Origin: CAYQUC01 sp048061315
Lineage (GTDB): Bacteria; Pseudomonadota; Gammaproteobacteria; UBA6429; Thiohalophilaceae
DNA length: 23,358 bases
Reading direction: 5' to 3'
NCBI GenBank assembly: GCA_048061315.1
Contig: JBGMRJ010000045.1
Span: forward strand, 1-23,358
Shown: piece after piece, positions 16,436-23,358 of the stretch
Layout: each line of letters begins with the position of its first letter
Numbering within the stretch: the stretch's first letter is position 1
The notes under the pieces: model-generated
Databases searched by the model: none
Told to the model about the DNA's origin: nothing
What the model saw: only the letters and a program-made list of their open reading frames with translations
Position numbers and translations under genes: made by a program

Positions 16436-17197
16436 CTACCACTTTAATTCATTAGACTCATGGCTTTTAAGAATTTTCAAATAACTGCCATCATCTTTCA
16501 TGGTAATAAGCGCTTTATTAAATGCTGCGACAATTTCTTTGTATTGAGGATTAGCCTTGCTTACTGCAACGTGCAGACTATTGATAGATACAGGAATCGG
16601 TAGTATCTTAAATTGCGACTTACTATTAGGCAGAACACTATTTATTTTATAGATAAATACCCTTTCATCGGCAATAGCCGCATCTATTTGCTTCTTAAAT
16701 ACAAGATCAATATTTTGAAAATTCTGATTCGCCTGTAATCGCATAAAATTACGGGCTTTCATAAAATCACCACCATAGGCATAATCTTTCACAACCCCTA
16801 TTAATCTGTCTTGCAGATCATTATAACTGGTAAATTTCATTGTAGAATCGGAACGCACTAAAAATTTTAATTCATTATTTAAATAAGCGTCAGTATATGC
16901 AAATGATTTCGCACGTTTATCACTATACCATGCGGTTGCGACTGCATCATAAATACCAATTTGAGCACCCTCTAGTGTTCGTGACCATTTCTCATAACTT
17001 ATATCTAATTTATAACCGGCTTTTTGAAATACCGAGGTCATGATATCCATCGCAAGACCACTTTTTGGTAACTTTTTATCAACATAAGGGGACCAATGAC
17101 TGGTTGCCATTTTAAGTACTTTTGCTGCAGAAGCAGAACTTGTAATAATTGTTAACGATAATAGTAAAATTAGTAAGGGAAGCCGTAATTGTGACAT
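16436..17197 (-). CDS. Periplasmic solute-binding protein, family 3, orphan (no ABC permease)
   Basis: A 253-residue exported protein from the ATG at 17197, with signal peptide residues 1-24 (RLPLLILLLSL core, ASA before AKV). The mature part is a family-3 bacterial solute-binding protein: LKMATSHWSPYVD, GLAMDIMTSVFQKAGYKLD, YDAVATAWYSDKRAKSFAYT and LIGVVKDYAYGGDF. The ATG at 17197 is chosen over one 24 codons upstream because the signal peptide begins there and because a good promoter overlaps the longer N terminus. No ABC permease or ATPase gene is near; the next gene, 21 bases on, is the Cache/HD-GYP protein. Family members of this type often bind amino acids or other small polar compounds, and some act as sensory co-receptors rather than transport components. 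That role is inferred here from context. Confidence 0.85.
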   Translation of the reverse strand: MSQLRLPLLILLLSLTIITSSASAAKVLKMATSHWSPYVDKKLPKSGLAMDIMTSVFQKAGYKLDISYEKWSRTLEGAQIGIYDAVATAWYSDKRAKSFAYTDAYLNNELKFLVRSDSTMKFTSYNDLQDRLIGVVKDYAYGGDFMKARNFMRLQANQNFQNIDLVFKKQIDAAIADERVFIYKINSVLPNSKSQFKILPIPVSINSLHVAVSKANPQYKEIVAAFNKALITMKDDGSYLKILKSHESNELKW

Positions 17198-17240
17198 AGT
17201 GTTCTCGAGGTTTTTATCAGTGTAAGTTAAAAGAATAACA

Positions 17241-17269
17241 ATAATAGGCGTATTATTATCTGACTTCAA
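17241..17269 (-). promoter_or_regulatory. Candidate sigma-70 promoter for the solute-binding protein/HD-GYP operon, with a dyad over the -10
   Basis: On the minus strand TTGAAG (17269-17264; 4 of 6) is followed after exactly 17 bases by TATTAT (17246-17241; 5 of 6). Predicted transcription starts near 17234, leaving about 37 bases before the ATG at 17197. The -10 is one arm of a perfect inverted repeat, AATAATA-GGCG-TATTATT (17240-17257), which may be an operator. Confidence 0.55.
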
Positions 17270-17290
17270 TCATATTATTATATTCGGTCT

Positions 17291-17318
17291 TTGGTTTACT
17301 TGCCTAAAATGCTACTAT
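17291..17318 (+). promoter_or_regulatory. Weak promoter candidate for the small two-helix membrane protein
   Basis: TTGGTT (17291-17296), a 16-base spacer and an extended -10 TGCTACTAT (17310-17318, hexamer TACTAT, 4 of 6) lie about 50 bases upstream of the ATG at 17366. The arrangement is divergent from the solute-binding protein promoter. Confidence 0.35.
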
Positions 17319-17365
17319 TAGCTCGTCTTTTTTAAAAATTACAGTGATTTTAAGGAAATTTTATC

Positions 17366-17731
17366 ATGATAACCTACTTGTACTGGATAGCCATTATTGC
17401 TTTAGTAATTGCTGCTCTGTTCTTTATCGGCTTTAAAATGGAACAATGGAAATCAGCTCTCGTATTTGCTGTCCTTATTTTCATCATTGGCTGGATTGCC
17501 TATTATTTTCATTTTCAACAAGTATTTGTCAAAAAATACGGTGGCGTGATGTCTATAGAAGTTCCAGCGGGTCAACGACACCTCGGGGCTACCTGGAAAG
17601 ATGAAAACTTATGGATAGAAAATTACGAGCCAAAGACTAACACGTGCCACTTTAATGAATATTCAAAAGGCAACATGTTGCAAGGTAAAGTAACAATTAA
17701 AAATTGTAACCCGTTAATGCCTCAACAGTAA
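17366..17731 (+). CDS. Small membrane protein with two helices and a C-terminal extracytoplasmic domain, function unknown
   Basis: 121 residues. Two hydrophobic helices (3-23 and 30-48) separated by a short KMEQWK loop are followed by a polar domain of about 65 residues: VPAGQRHLGATWKDENLWIE, FNEYSKGNMLQGKVTIKNCN. Two cysteines (C94 and C114) could form a disulfide if this domain is periplasmic. The well-formed sequence, with aromatic and glycine-rich turns, looks like a conserved small family in Gammaproteobacteria, but I cannot name it. AAGGA (17352-17356) precedes the ATG by nine bases. The gene ends only five bases from the stop of the convergent RND pump gene, with no terminator between, so read-through would create antisense RNA against both 3' ends. 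Confidence 0.78.
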   Translation: MITYLYWIAIIALVIAALFFIGFKMEQWKSALVFAVLIFIIGWIAYYFHFQQVFVKKYGGVMSIEVPAGQRHLGATWKDENLWIENYEPKTNTCHFNEYSKGNMLQGKVTIKNCNPLMPQQ

Positions 17732-17736
17732 AAAAT

Positions 17737-20700
17737 TTAATTTAACGCCTGATATTTAACTCGATAAAACTGTTTATAAAAAACCGGCACCATTATTAAT
17801 GTTAAAACAGTTGCAAAACCCAAACCAAACATAATAGTAATTGCCATTGATGAGAAAAATGCATCAAACAACAATGGGATCATTCCCAGTATCGTTGTAA
17901 TAGCTGCCATTGAAACAGGTCTTACTCTGCTAACTGCCGAATCAAAAATAGCATGATATAATTCTTTTCCTTCATTAATCTCAAGATTTATTTGGTCGAC
18001 CAGCACAATACCATTTTTAATCAACATGCCAATTAGTGCAATAAAGCCCAATAACGCGATAAATGTAAACGCTGTACCGGTAGACAATAAGCCGATCGTG
18101 ACACCAATTAATGCCATTGGTACTGTTGACCAAATTATTAGAGGTTGCCGTACTGTCTTGAATAGAAATACTGTTATGACAAACATTAATAGTAAGCCAA
18201 TCGGTAATGAACGTTTTAAAGGGCCCTGAGCATCTCTAGAACTTTCAAATTCTCCGCCCCACTCCAGTTCGTAACCTTTTGGTAATGGAATGGCTTCAAT
18301 TTTTGGTTTTACTCTTTTAAATATAGCATTTGTGGTGTCATTTCCTAATATTTTTGGATCGGCTGCAATCATTATGGTGCGCTTTCGGTTACGACGGTTA
18401 ATGATTGAATCTTCCCATGTTGTTTTAAATTCAGAGACGATTTGTGAAATTGAGATGTAACGTTTATAGACCGGACTCCAAATTTGTAACTCGGACATAC
18501 TATCAATGTTCAAACGTTCATTAGATGGTGGTTGTGCAATTATTGGCATTAAATTAGTGCCGTCGCGATATAAACCAATGGGTTTTCCCGAAAAACTCAT
18601 TAATAGAACATCATCTAAATCTTGTTTACTAATACCGGCTTTGCGCGCCTGCGCTTCTGCAAACTGTGGGCGTATTACTTTTGTACGGGCTTTCCAGTCA
18701 TCTCGTAAAGCTGTTATGCCGGGATCAAGTCGCATTATTATCTGTGCTTGTTCCGATAATTTGCGTAATTCAACAGGGTCTGCACCACTAAATCGAGCCT
18801 CGATTTTTCCTTGCTTTGGTGGTCCTAACTCAAATTTTTTAAATTTGTATAATGCATCAGGATAGTTCTCTAATAATTCATTTTCTATTTGAGCTATGAG
18901 TGAATCTATTTGTTTATAATCTTCAACTTCAACCATTAATTGTCCGTAACTGGGAAATATTTTTTCAGGTGCATAGGTCATCATAAAACGAATACCGCCT
19001 TTTCCGGTATTAGAGCTAACCTGTTTCACATGGTCTAATTTACTTACCCATACCTCGAGTTGCTGTACATCCCTGAATGTTTCACGAATATCAGTGCCTT
19101 GTGGACGCCAATAATCGACTAACACCATTGGTGTTGTCATACTTGGGAAAAATACAATTTTGACAAACTGAAAACCATAACCACTAATGATTAAAAGAGT
19201 AAGCGATACAATAATAGTCACTTTTGCATTACGCATACAAAAATCCAGAACTTTCTTAAAGTACACAAAGAAAGCACCCGCATAAGGATCGGATTCACTC
19301 TGAGAATTCATTTCAGAATTATTTTTTGCTTGATTGATTTCTTCTTTAAAAAACATATCTGCAAAAAAAGGCGTTAAACTAACAGCAGTAAACCAGCTCA
19401 ACATAAGCGATATCAATAATACATAAAAAAGTGATGCCAGCATTTCACCTGATGAATCTTCTGATAAACCAATTGGCGCAAAAGCGGTTACCGCAATCAC
19501 TGTTGCGCCTAACAATGGTATTAATGTTTGTTTAACAATAACCGATGAAGCTTCGAGCTTACTAAGCCCGCGTTTCATACCGATTAAGATTCCTTCTGTA
19601 ACTACAATAGCATTATCAACTAGCATTCCTAATGCTATGATCAAAGCACCAAGCGATATTCGTTGTAATTCTATATCCATCTGTTTCATGAAAATAAAAC
19701 TACCAATAACAGTTAGGAATAATATTAACCCAATTAGTAAACCACTACGCATGCCCATAAATAGCAATAAAACTGCAACTACGATTGCAACCGCTTCCAG
19801 TAAATTAATGATGAAATTATCAATAGATACTTTAACCAGAACAGGTTGGTTGTAAAGTACTGCCAATTCAATTCCAATAGGGCGTGCATACTCCAGTTCG
19901 GCTAAACGCGAATCTAAAATTTTGCCAACGTTAACAACATTATATCCTGAGGCAAATGACACACCCAGGGTTATCGATTGACGGCCATTAAATGACGTTA
20001 AATGGTTAGGAACTTCCTGAAATCCACGCCGAACTTTTGCAACATCGCGTAAATAAATTAATTTATTTGATCCCGTTTCACTGATTAGCAAATTCTCCAT
20101 TTCTTCGACACGCTGAAATTCACCTGTTGGATGAAAACGGATGTATTCCTGGGATAATTTAACAGCACCGGCATTGGACACAATATTTTGTGTTTTTAAA
20201 ATTTCATATATTCGACTGTAAGGGATACCCAACTGAGTTAACTTACTACGAGAAATTTCAACGAAAACCTGCTCATTTTGTTTTCCTGCTACTGAAACCT
20301 TGCCAACACCATCTACCAGAATAATTTCTCTTCGCAAATAATCAACATAATCAACCAGTTCTTTATAACTATAACCATCACCAATTACAGCGAAATACAA
20401 ACCATAAACATCACCAAAATCATCATTAACCAGTGGTGGCTGTACACCCGGAGGCAATTGCGGTAATAAATCATTTACTTTACGGCGTAGTTCATCCCAT
20501 ATCTGAGGTAACGATTCAGGCCCGTATTTTCGGTGCATGGTAACGGTTATTTGCGATAATCCGGATGTCGAAATCGAACGAATATAATCGACATATTGTA
20601 ATTGCTGAATAACATTTTCAAGAGGATAAGTAACTTCTTCTTCAACCTGCTGTGATGATGCCCCGGGATATTGTGTAATGATAACGGCTTCTTTAATTGT

Positions 20701-20820
20701 AAATTCCGGATCTTCCAATCGGGATAAACTTTGATAAGAAAGCGCCCCCCCGAAAAAAATGAGTAATGTCAGCATCCAGGAGATGACTTTATTTTTTATA
20801 AAATATTCAGCTATATTCAT
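17737..20820 (-). CDS. RND efflux transporter, inner-membrane permease subunit (AcrB/MexB-type superfamily)
   Basis: A 1027-residue proton-driven efflux pump subunit of the resistance-nodulation-division superfamily, full length. TM1 (12-30) is followed by SRLEDPEFTIKEAVIITQYPG, the start of the first periplasmic porter domain. TM2-TM6 follow from about 335, with the proton-relay region GMLVDNAIVV (D402, with Asn at the second position where AcrB has Asp). A cytoplasmic loop of about 40 residues occurs near 500-530. The second half repeats the layout, with K935 in the TM10 motif LIKNGIVLVDQIN. The Asp-Asn variant is common in the branch of RND pumps outside the classical AcrB group. It lies 34 bases after the adaptor gene, on the same transcript, and has no good ribosome site of its own. 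Substrates are unknown. No outer-membrane factor gene is present, so it probably borrows a TolC-like protein encoded elsewhere. Confidence 0.93.
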   Translation of the reverse strand: MNIAEYFIKNKVISWMLTLLIFFGGALSYQSLSRLEDPEFTIKEAVIITQYPGASSQQVEEEVTYPLENVIQQLQYVDYIRSISTSGLSQITVTMHRKYGPESLPQIWDELRRKVNDLLPQLPPGVQPPLVNDDFGDVYGLYFAVIGDGYSYKELVDYVDYLRREIILVDGVGKVSVAGKQNEQVFVEISRSKLTQLGIPYSRIYEILKTQNIVSNAGAVKLSQEYIRFHPTGEFQRVEEMENLLISETGSNKLIYLRDVAKVRRGFQEVPNHLTSFNGRQSITLGVSFASGYNVVNVGKILDSRLAELEYARPIGIELAVLYNQPVLVKVSIDNFIINLLEAVAIVVAVLLLFMGMRSGLLIGLILFLTVIGSFIFMKQMDIELQRISLGALIIALGMLVDNAIVVTEGILIGMKRGLSKLEASSVIVKQTLIPLLGATVIAVTAFAPIGLSEDSSGEMLASLFYVLLISLMLSWFTAVSLTPFFADMFFKEEINQAKNNSEMNSQSESDPYAGAFFVYFKKVLDFCMRNAKVTIIVSLTLLIISGYGFQFVKIVFFPSMTTPMVLVDYWRPQGTDIRETFRDVQQLEVWVSKLDHVKQVSSNTGKGGIRFMMTYAPEKIFPSYGQLMVEVEDYKQIDSLIAQIENELLENYPDALYKFKKFELGPPKQGKIEARFSGADPVELRKLSEQAQIIMRLDPGITALRDDWKARTKVIRPQFAEAQARKAGISKQDLDDVLLMSFSGKPIGLYRDGTNLMPIIAQPPSNERLNIDSMSELQIWSPVYKRYISISQIVSEFKTTWEDSIINRRNRKRTIMIAADPKILGNDTTNAIFKRVKPKIEAIPLPKGYELEWGGEFESSRDAQGPLKRSLPIGLLLMFVITVFLFKTVRQPLIIWSTVPMALIGVTIGLLSTGTAFTFIALLGFIALIGMLIKNGIVLVDQINLEINEGKELYHAIFDSAVSRVRPVSMAAITTILGMIPLLFDAFFSSMAITIMFGLGFATVLTLIMVPVFYKQFYRVKYQALN

Positions 20821-20854
20821 TTTTAATAGTTTATTTAATGTTTATATAGAAAGC

Positions 20855-21991
20855 CTACAAACCACGCTCACGAGTCCATTCTCGAATCTTTTGACCCTCG
20901 ACTAAAAAATGAACCCCAGCAGTAACAATTTTATCCCCTTCTTTTAAACCTGATTTAACCTCTATTCCAAAACTGCTTAAACGCCCAACAGTAACAGCTG
21001 AACGTGTTACCGTCATTGTATCGGGGGCAACTCGCCAGACATAACGTTCTTTTGAATCAACAGGTGCATCTTTAGCTGCAAAAACAGATTCAACCGGTAC
21101 AACTAATGCTGAACTAATATCAAGAATTTTCTTCAGATTAACTCTGACCGAAACAGTCATACCCGGTAATACAGGAAAATCTCCGGGGGTATCCATGGTT
21201 AAAACAACTCGATAGGTCTGTGTTTGTGGATCGGCTTCAGTATCGTATTCTTTTAAAGTTGCTCGATATTTTTTATCCGGATGTGCATCAAAAATGACCG
21301 TGGGTGGGGTTTTTCCACTTTGATCCTTTCTAACATGCGCCATTATACTTTCAGGTAATTGAAACACCACATCAACTGTGCCTTCCGATAGAATGGTCAT
21401 AATAGTTTGCTTTAATTGCACGCTTTCATGATTTTGTACTGGAATACTGGATATCACACCGGAATAAGGTGCACGTAAATTTGTATCATCAAGGTTTGCT
21501 TTGGCTAATTCAAGATCAGCGGTAGCTACTTGAAGTTGTGACTTGGCTTTATCAAACTCTGCTCTAGGAACTAAACCTTTTGCAACTAACTCTTCCATAC
21601 GCTTGTATTGCACTTTAGCAAGATCAAATTTTGCCTGTTTATCTCTTAATGCCAGTTTAAAGTCGCGTGGATCCAATTGTGCTAATAACTGCCCTTTTTT
21701 AATTTTATTCCCTGCTCTCACCGGCAAAGTAATTAATTCACCACTCAATCTAAAAGCCAATTCTGAGCGGTCTGATGCTTCAATCTCACCGGGAAAAGAA
21801 CGTTTGGCAGCTTCACCGCCAGCAGTTACTGTCACAATTTTTGCTGGTCGTATTATTTCTTTAACTTTTTCTGGCTCTTTACTACACGAACCAAGCAGGA
21901 TAACGAACGATATAAATAAAGCTTTTATAACTGTACTGGATAACAACGACAAACCCTCACTAGAGTCCGATTTTAAATTGAAAAAAATCAT
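20855..21991 (-). CDS. RND efflux periplasmic adaptor (membrane fusion protein), lipoprotein
   Basis: A 378-residue membrane-fusion protein bridging the RND pump and an outer-membrane channel. A hydrophobic segment ends in lipobox LGSC (C36), so it should be a lipid-anchored adaptor like AcrA or MexA. The order is typical: first beta segment and half lipoyl domain (RLSGELITLPVRAGNKIKKG, about 80-99), alpha-hairpin (about 110-165, with KRMEELVAKGLVPRAEFDKA), second lipoyl half (DTNLRAPYSGVISSIPV), beta-barrel (about 200-285) and membrane-proximal domain with GLKEGDKIVTAGVHFLVEG near the end. The N terminus before the lipoprotein signal is longer than usual (about 20 polar residues), so the true start might be internal, but no better ATG is seen. 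It is the first gene of the pump operon; the upstream region holds a dyad operator candidate. Confidence 0.92.
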   Translation of the reverse strand: MIFFNLKSDSSEGLSLLSSTVIKALFISFVILLGSCSKEPEKVKEIIRPAKIVTVTAGGEAAKRSFPGEIEASDRSELAFRLSGELITLPVRAGNKIKKGQLLAQLDPRDFKLALRDKQAKFDLAKVQYKRMEELVAKGLVPRAEFDKAKSQLQVATADLELAKANLDDTNLRAPYSGVISSIPVQNHESVQLKQTIMTILSEGTVDVVFQLPESIMAHVRKDQSGKTPPTVIFDAHPDKKYRATLKEYDTEADPQTQTYRVVLTMDTPGDFPVLPGMTVSVRVNLKKILDISSALVVPVESVFAAKDAPVDSKERYVWRVAPDTMTVTRSAVTVGRLSSFGIEVKSGLKEGDKIVTAGVHFLVEGQKIREWTRERGL

Positions 21992-22047
21992 TATGAAAAT
22001 CCCATTCTGAAAGTAGTTTATCAGGTTATAATATTCGTTTAGTAATT

Positions 22048-22080
22048 TTTCACACTACGTGAAATACTAATAATCGTCAA
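22048..22080 (-). promoter_or_regulatory. Promoter/operator candidate upstream of the RND efflux operon
   Basis: TTTCAC-N5-GTGAAA (22048-22064) is a 17-base dyad with perfect 6-base arms. On the minus strand it lies 57-73 bases before the adaptor start. TTGACG (22080-22075) is a good -35, and the position 17 bases downstream (22057-22052, TAGTGT, only 3 of 6) falls inside the dyad. A second -10-like string, TATTAT (22033-22028), lies downstream. The position suggests a repressor site, but no regulator gene is in the window. Confidence 0.4.
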
Positions 22081-22144
22081 GTAATGGTCCAAATACCGAG
22101 ATTTTCGACAAATAGCACAAAGCAGATTAATAAATTGAAAATAA

Positions 22145-22687
22145 TTAATAGGTTACGAGAATACCAATGGATAACATATTAAGTTCATCAACGGCACTAA
22201 CATCAAAAAGTTCGTATTCCAAACGCACTGTCATTGAACCAAATTGAACTTTAGCACCTACCCCATAAGCAGCATCAGTTCCCGATTTACTCGAACTGAC
22301 ATTGTTCTTCACTATATCCGAACTCCAATTGATTCCTCCGGCTTTGGCAAAAACGCCAATTGGACCCAACTTAAAACCAACTACTCCAAAAGCATCAACA
22401 CCGGAAATATCATAATTATTCTGAACACCATTGTTATTCTGGCTTGCTTTTCCAAAATTGATATAAGATGCTTCAAAGGAAATATCAACCAGTGGGATGA
22501 TTCCCATATTATAACCAAGAATTATCTTGCCCGATGTTCCTTTCTCGCTAAAATTAGTAGCCTTAATAGCGGTATCACCAACTGCTGCTCCAATAAATAT
22601 CCCACTCTCATTACCCGCGTAAACTGTGGGAGAAAAAACCAGGAGAGAACCACACAATAAAATTAAAATTTTATTTATAACTTTCAT
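22145..22687 (-). CDS. Small outer-membrane beta-barrel protein (OmpA-like/8-strand type), paralogue 1
   Basis: A 180-residue exported protein from the ATG at 22687: signal peptide (VINKILILLCGSLLVFS core, VYA before GNESG), then an approximately 155-residue barrel. Visible strands include GIFIGAAVGDTAIKA, KIILGYNMGIIPLVDISFEA, DAFGVVGFKLGPIGVFAKAG, YGVGAKVQFGSMTVRLEYE and a C-terminal MLSIGILVTY. Size and pattern fit the eight-stranded 'outer membrane protein beta-barrel' group. The function is unknown. The neighbour at 22846-23358 is a clear paralogue with the same strand order and shared motifs. The second of two close ATGs is preferred because the AAGGA ribosome site is six bases before it and directly abuts the first. 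Confidence 0.82.
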   Translation of the reverse strand: MKVINKILILLCGSLLVFSPTVYAGNESGIFIGAAVGDTAIKATNFSEKGTSGKIILGYNMGIIPLVDISFEASYINFGKASQNNNGVQNNYDISGVDAFGVVGFKLGPIGVFAKAGGINWSSDIVKNNVSSSKSGTDAAYGVGAKVQFGSMTVRLEYELFDVSAVDELNMLSIGILVTY

Positions 22688-22693
22688 ACACAT

Positions 22694-22698
22694 TCCTT
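22694..22698 (-). promoter_or_regulatory. Ribosome binding site that decides the start of paralogue 1
   Basis: AAGGA on the minus strand touches the upstream ATG (22693) with no spacer but is six bases from the ATG at 22687. The latter spacing is functional, so translation should begin with MKVINK rather than MCMKV. Confidence 0.6.
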
Positions 22699-22784
22699 AA
22701 TAGATTCTAAGATTGCTTCCATTCGATAAAAATTGATAAAGACGAGCATTACCGGAATTAAAGATGACTTCATTTTTAAAACTC

Positions 22785-22820
22785 TCAGGATTCATCACAT
22801 TTAGCAATGATGAATCCTGA
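22785..22820 (-). terminator. Hairpin between the tandem barrel genes, likely terminator of the upstream gene
   Basis: TCAGGATTCATCA (22785-22797) and TGATGAATCCTGA (22808-22820) form a perfect 13-base-pair stem with a 10-base loop. It begins 25 bases after the minus-strand stop of paralogue 2. On the minus strand the stem is followed by GAGTTTT, only a short U tract, so termination may be partial, or the hairpin may stabilise the 3' end of the mRNA. Confidence 0.6.
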
Positions 22821-22845
22821 TTTAATTCAAATGCTGAAATAAATA

Positions 22846-23358
22846 CTAAAAAGTAAAAACACCACTAACCGATAACATGGTGATATCGCTAATTCCACCG
22901 CTTAAATCAAAAACTTCATATTCAGCACGAATAGCCAGCGAGCTCAGTTGAAATCGAGCACCAATACCATAAGCAGGGTCACTTCCTGAATCACTTGAAT
23001 TAGTAGCGCCGATAGTTGAATCTGAATCCCACTGTATTACACCCGCTTTAGCAAATAAACCAAACGGTCCAAAACTAAAACCGACTAAACCAAAAGCATC
23101 GTAACCTGTTAACTTAAAATTAATTGGATTATTCGTTGGGAAAATACCACTCGGATTACCAAAATCAACATAGGAGATTTCTGCGGCAATATCAATCAGA
23201 GGGACAATACCAAAATTGTAACCGCCAAATATTTTATACCCTGAATCACTTTCACTAAAATTGTAGGTTCCTTCTGGCGCTGTGCCATCAGCCTCAACAG
23301 TGGAATCACCGATACCTGCTCCAATGTATAAGCCACTTTCAGCACCTGCAAAAACCAT
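22846..23358 (-). CDS. Small outer-membrane beta-barrel protein, paralogue 2, 5' end outside window
   Basis: 170 residues are visible. The frame is open to the window edge and begins MVFAGAESG, which corresponds to the signal-peptidase region of paralogue 1 (VYAGNESG), so the actual start and most of the signal peptide are outside. The barrel matches paralogue 1 strand by strand: GLYIGAGIGDSTVEA, YKIFGGYNFGIVPLIDIAAE, DAFGLVGFSFGPFGLFAKAG, DPAYGIGARFQLSSLAIRAE and a C-terminal SVSGVFTF ending in Phe. The turns between strands differ most, as expected for surface loops. The gene is transcribed in the same direction as paralogue 1 and separated from it by a hairpin. The specific function is unknown. 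Confidence 0.82.
   Translation of the reverse strand: MVFAGAESGLYIGAGIGDSTVEADGTAPEGTYNFSESDSGYKIFGGYNFGIVPLIDIAAEISYVDFGNPSGIFPTNNPINFKLTGYDAFGLVGFSFGPFGLFAKAGVIQWDSDSTIGATNSSDSGSDPAYGIGARFQLSSLAIRAEYEVFDLSGGISDITMLSVSGVFTF

Noticed and set aside
16436..17269. Longer start for the solute-binding protein at 17269
   Set aside because: It would place 24 residues before a standard signal peptide and overlaps a good promoter.
22244..22660. 138-codon plus-strand ORF antisense to barrel paralogue 1
   Set aside because: Complement of the well-supported barrel; no matching frame in the paralogue.
1..23358. Search for CRISPR arrays, tRNA/rRNA genes, insertion sequences and phage or defence genes
   Set aside because: No regularly spaced repeats, RNA gene signatures, transposase or integrase motifs were seen on either strand.

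Overview
The window is AT-rich bacterial DNA with a Gram-negative gene set: outer-membrane barrels, several lipoproteins with lipoboxes, an RND efflux operon, N-formylglutamate amidohydrolase and an HD-GYP protein. The protein families and the low GC suggest a free-living, probably aquatic, gammaproteobacterium. I cannot name the genus. A run of exactly 100 N at 8429-8528 is a scaffold gap, so this is a draft assembly. I see no rRNA, tRNA, CRISPR array, transposase or integrase.

Layout. (1) 1-2484, plus strand: the 3' part of a cardiolipin synthase, then a CPA2 cation/proton antiporter with an RCK domain 13 bases downstream, probably one transcript. (2) 2595-4792, plus: a 722-residue fusion of a dicarboxylate/amino-acid:cation symporter-type permease with a C-terminal periplasmic solute-binding domain. 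A possible 10-codon leader ORF overlaps its GTG start. (3) 4861-5691, minus: an N-formylglutamate amidohydrolase family protein, divergent from (4) 5860-6999, plus: a DUF481 outer-membrane protein. (5) 7130-8969, plus: an outer-membrane barrel with LpxR-like features that runs into the gap, then a two-haem c-type lipoprotein that emerges from it. (6) 9200-13417, plus: a small membrane protein, a large lipoprotein of the family often annotated 'carbohydrate-binding family V/XII', and a DUF5666-repeat lipoprotein, closed by a strong two-way terminator. (7) 13445-17197, minus: a two-gene unit made of an orphan periplasmic solute-binding protein and a Cache-HAMP-GAF-HD-GYP protein. (8) 17366-17731, plus: a small two-helix membrane protein. 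(9) 17737-21991, minus: a lipoprotein RND adaptor and its inner-membrane pump, with a dyad operator candidate upstream. (10) 22145-23358, minus: two tandem paralogous small outer-membrane barrels, the upstream one cut by the window edge.

Most of the window concerns the cell envelope: lipid synthesis, ion and solute transport, efflux, and surface barrels and lipoproteins. The least ordinary items are the permease/solute-binding fusion, whose permease half lacks the family's canonical sodium/substrate motifs, and the unit pairing a solute-binding protein with a cyclic-di-GMP phosphodiesterase candidate. Both suggest use of the family-3 binding fold outside ABC transporters. No classical mobile island or defence system is visible.
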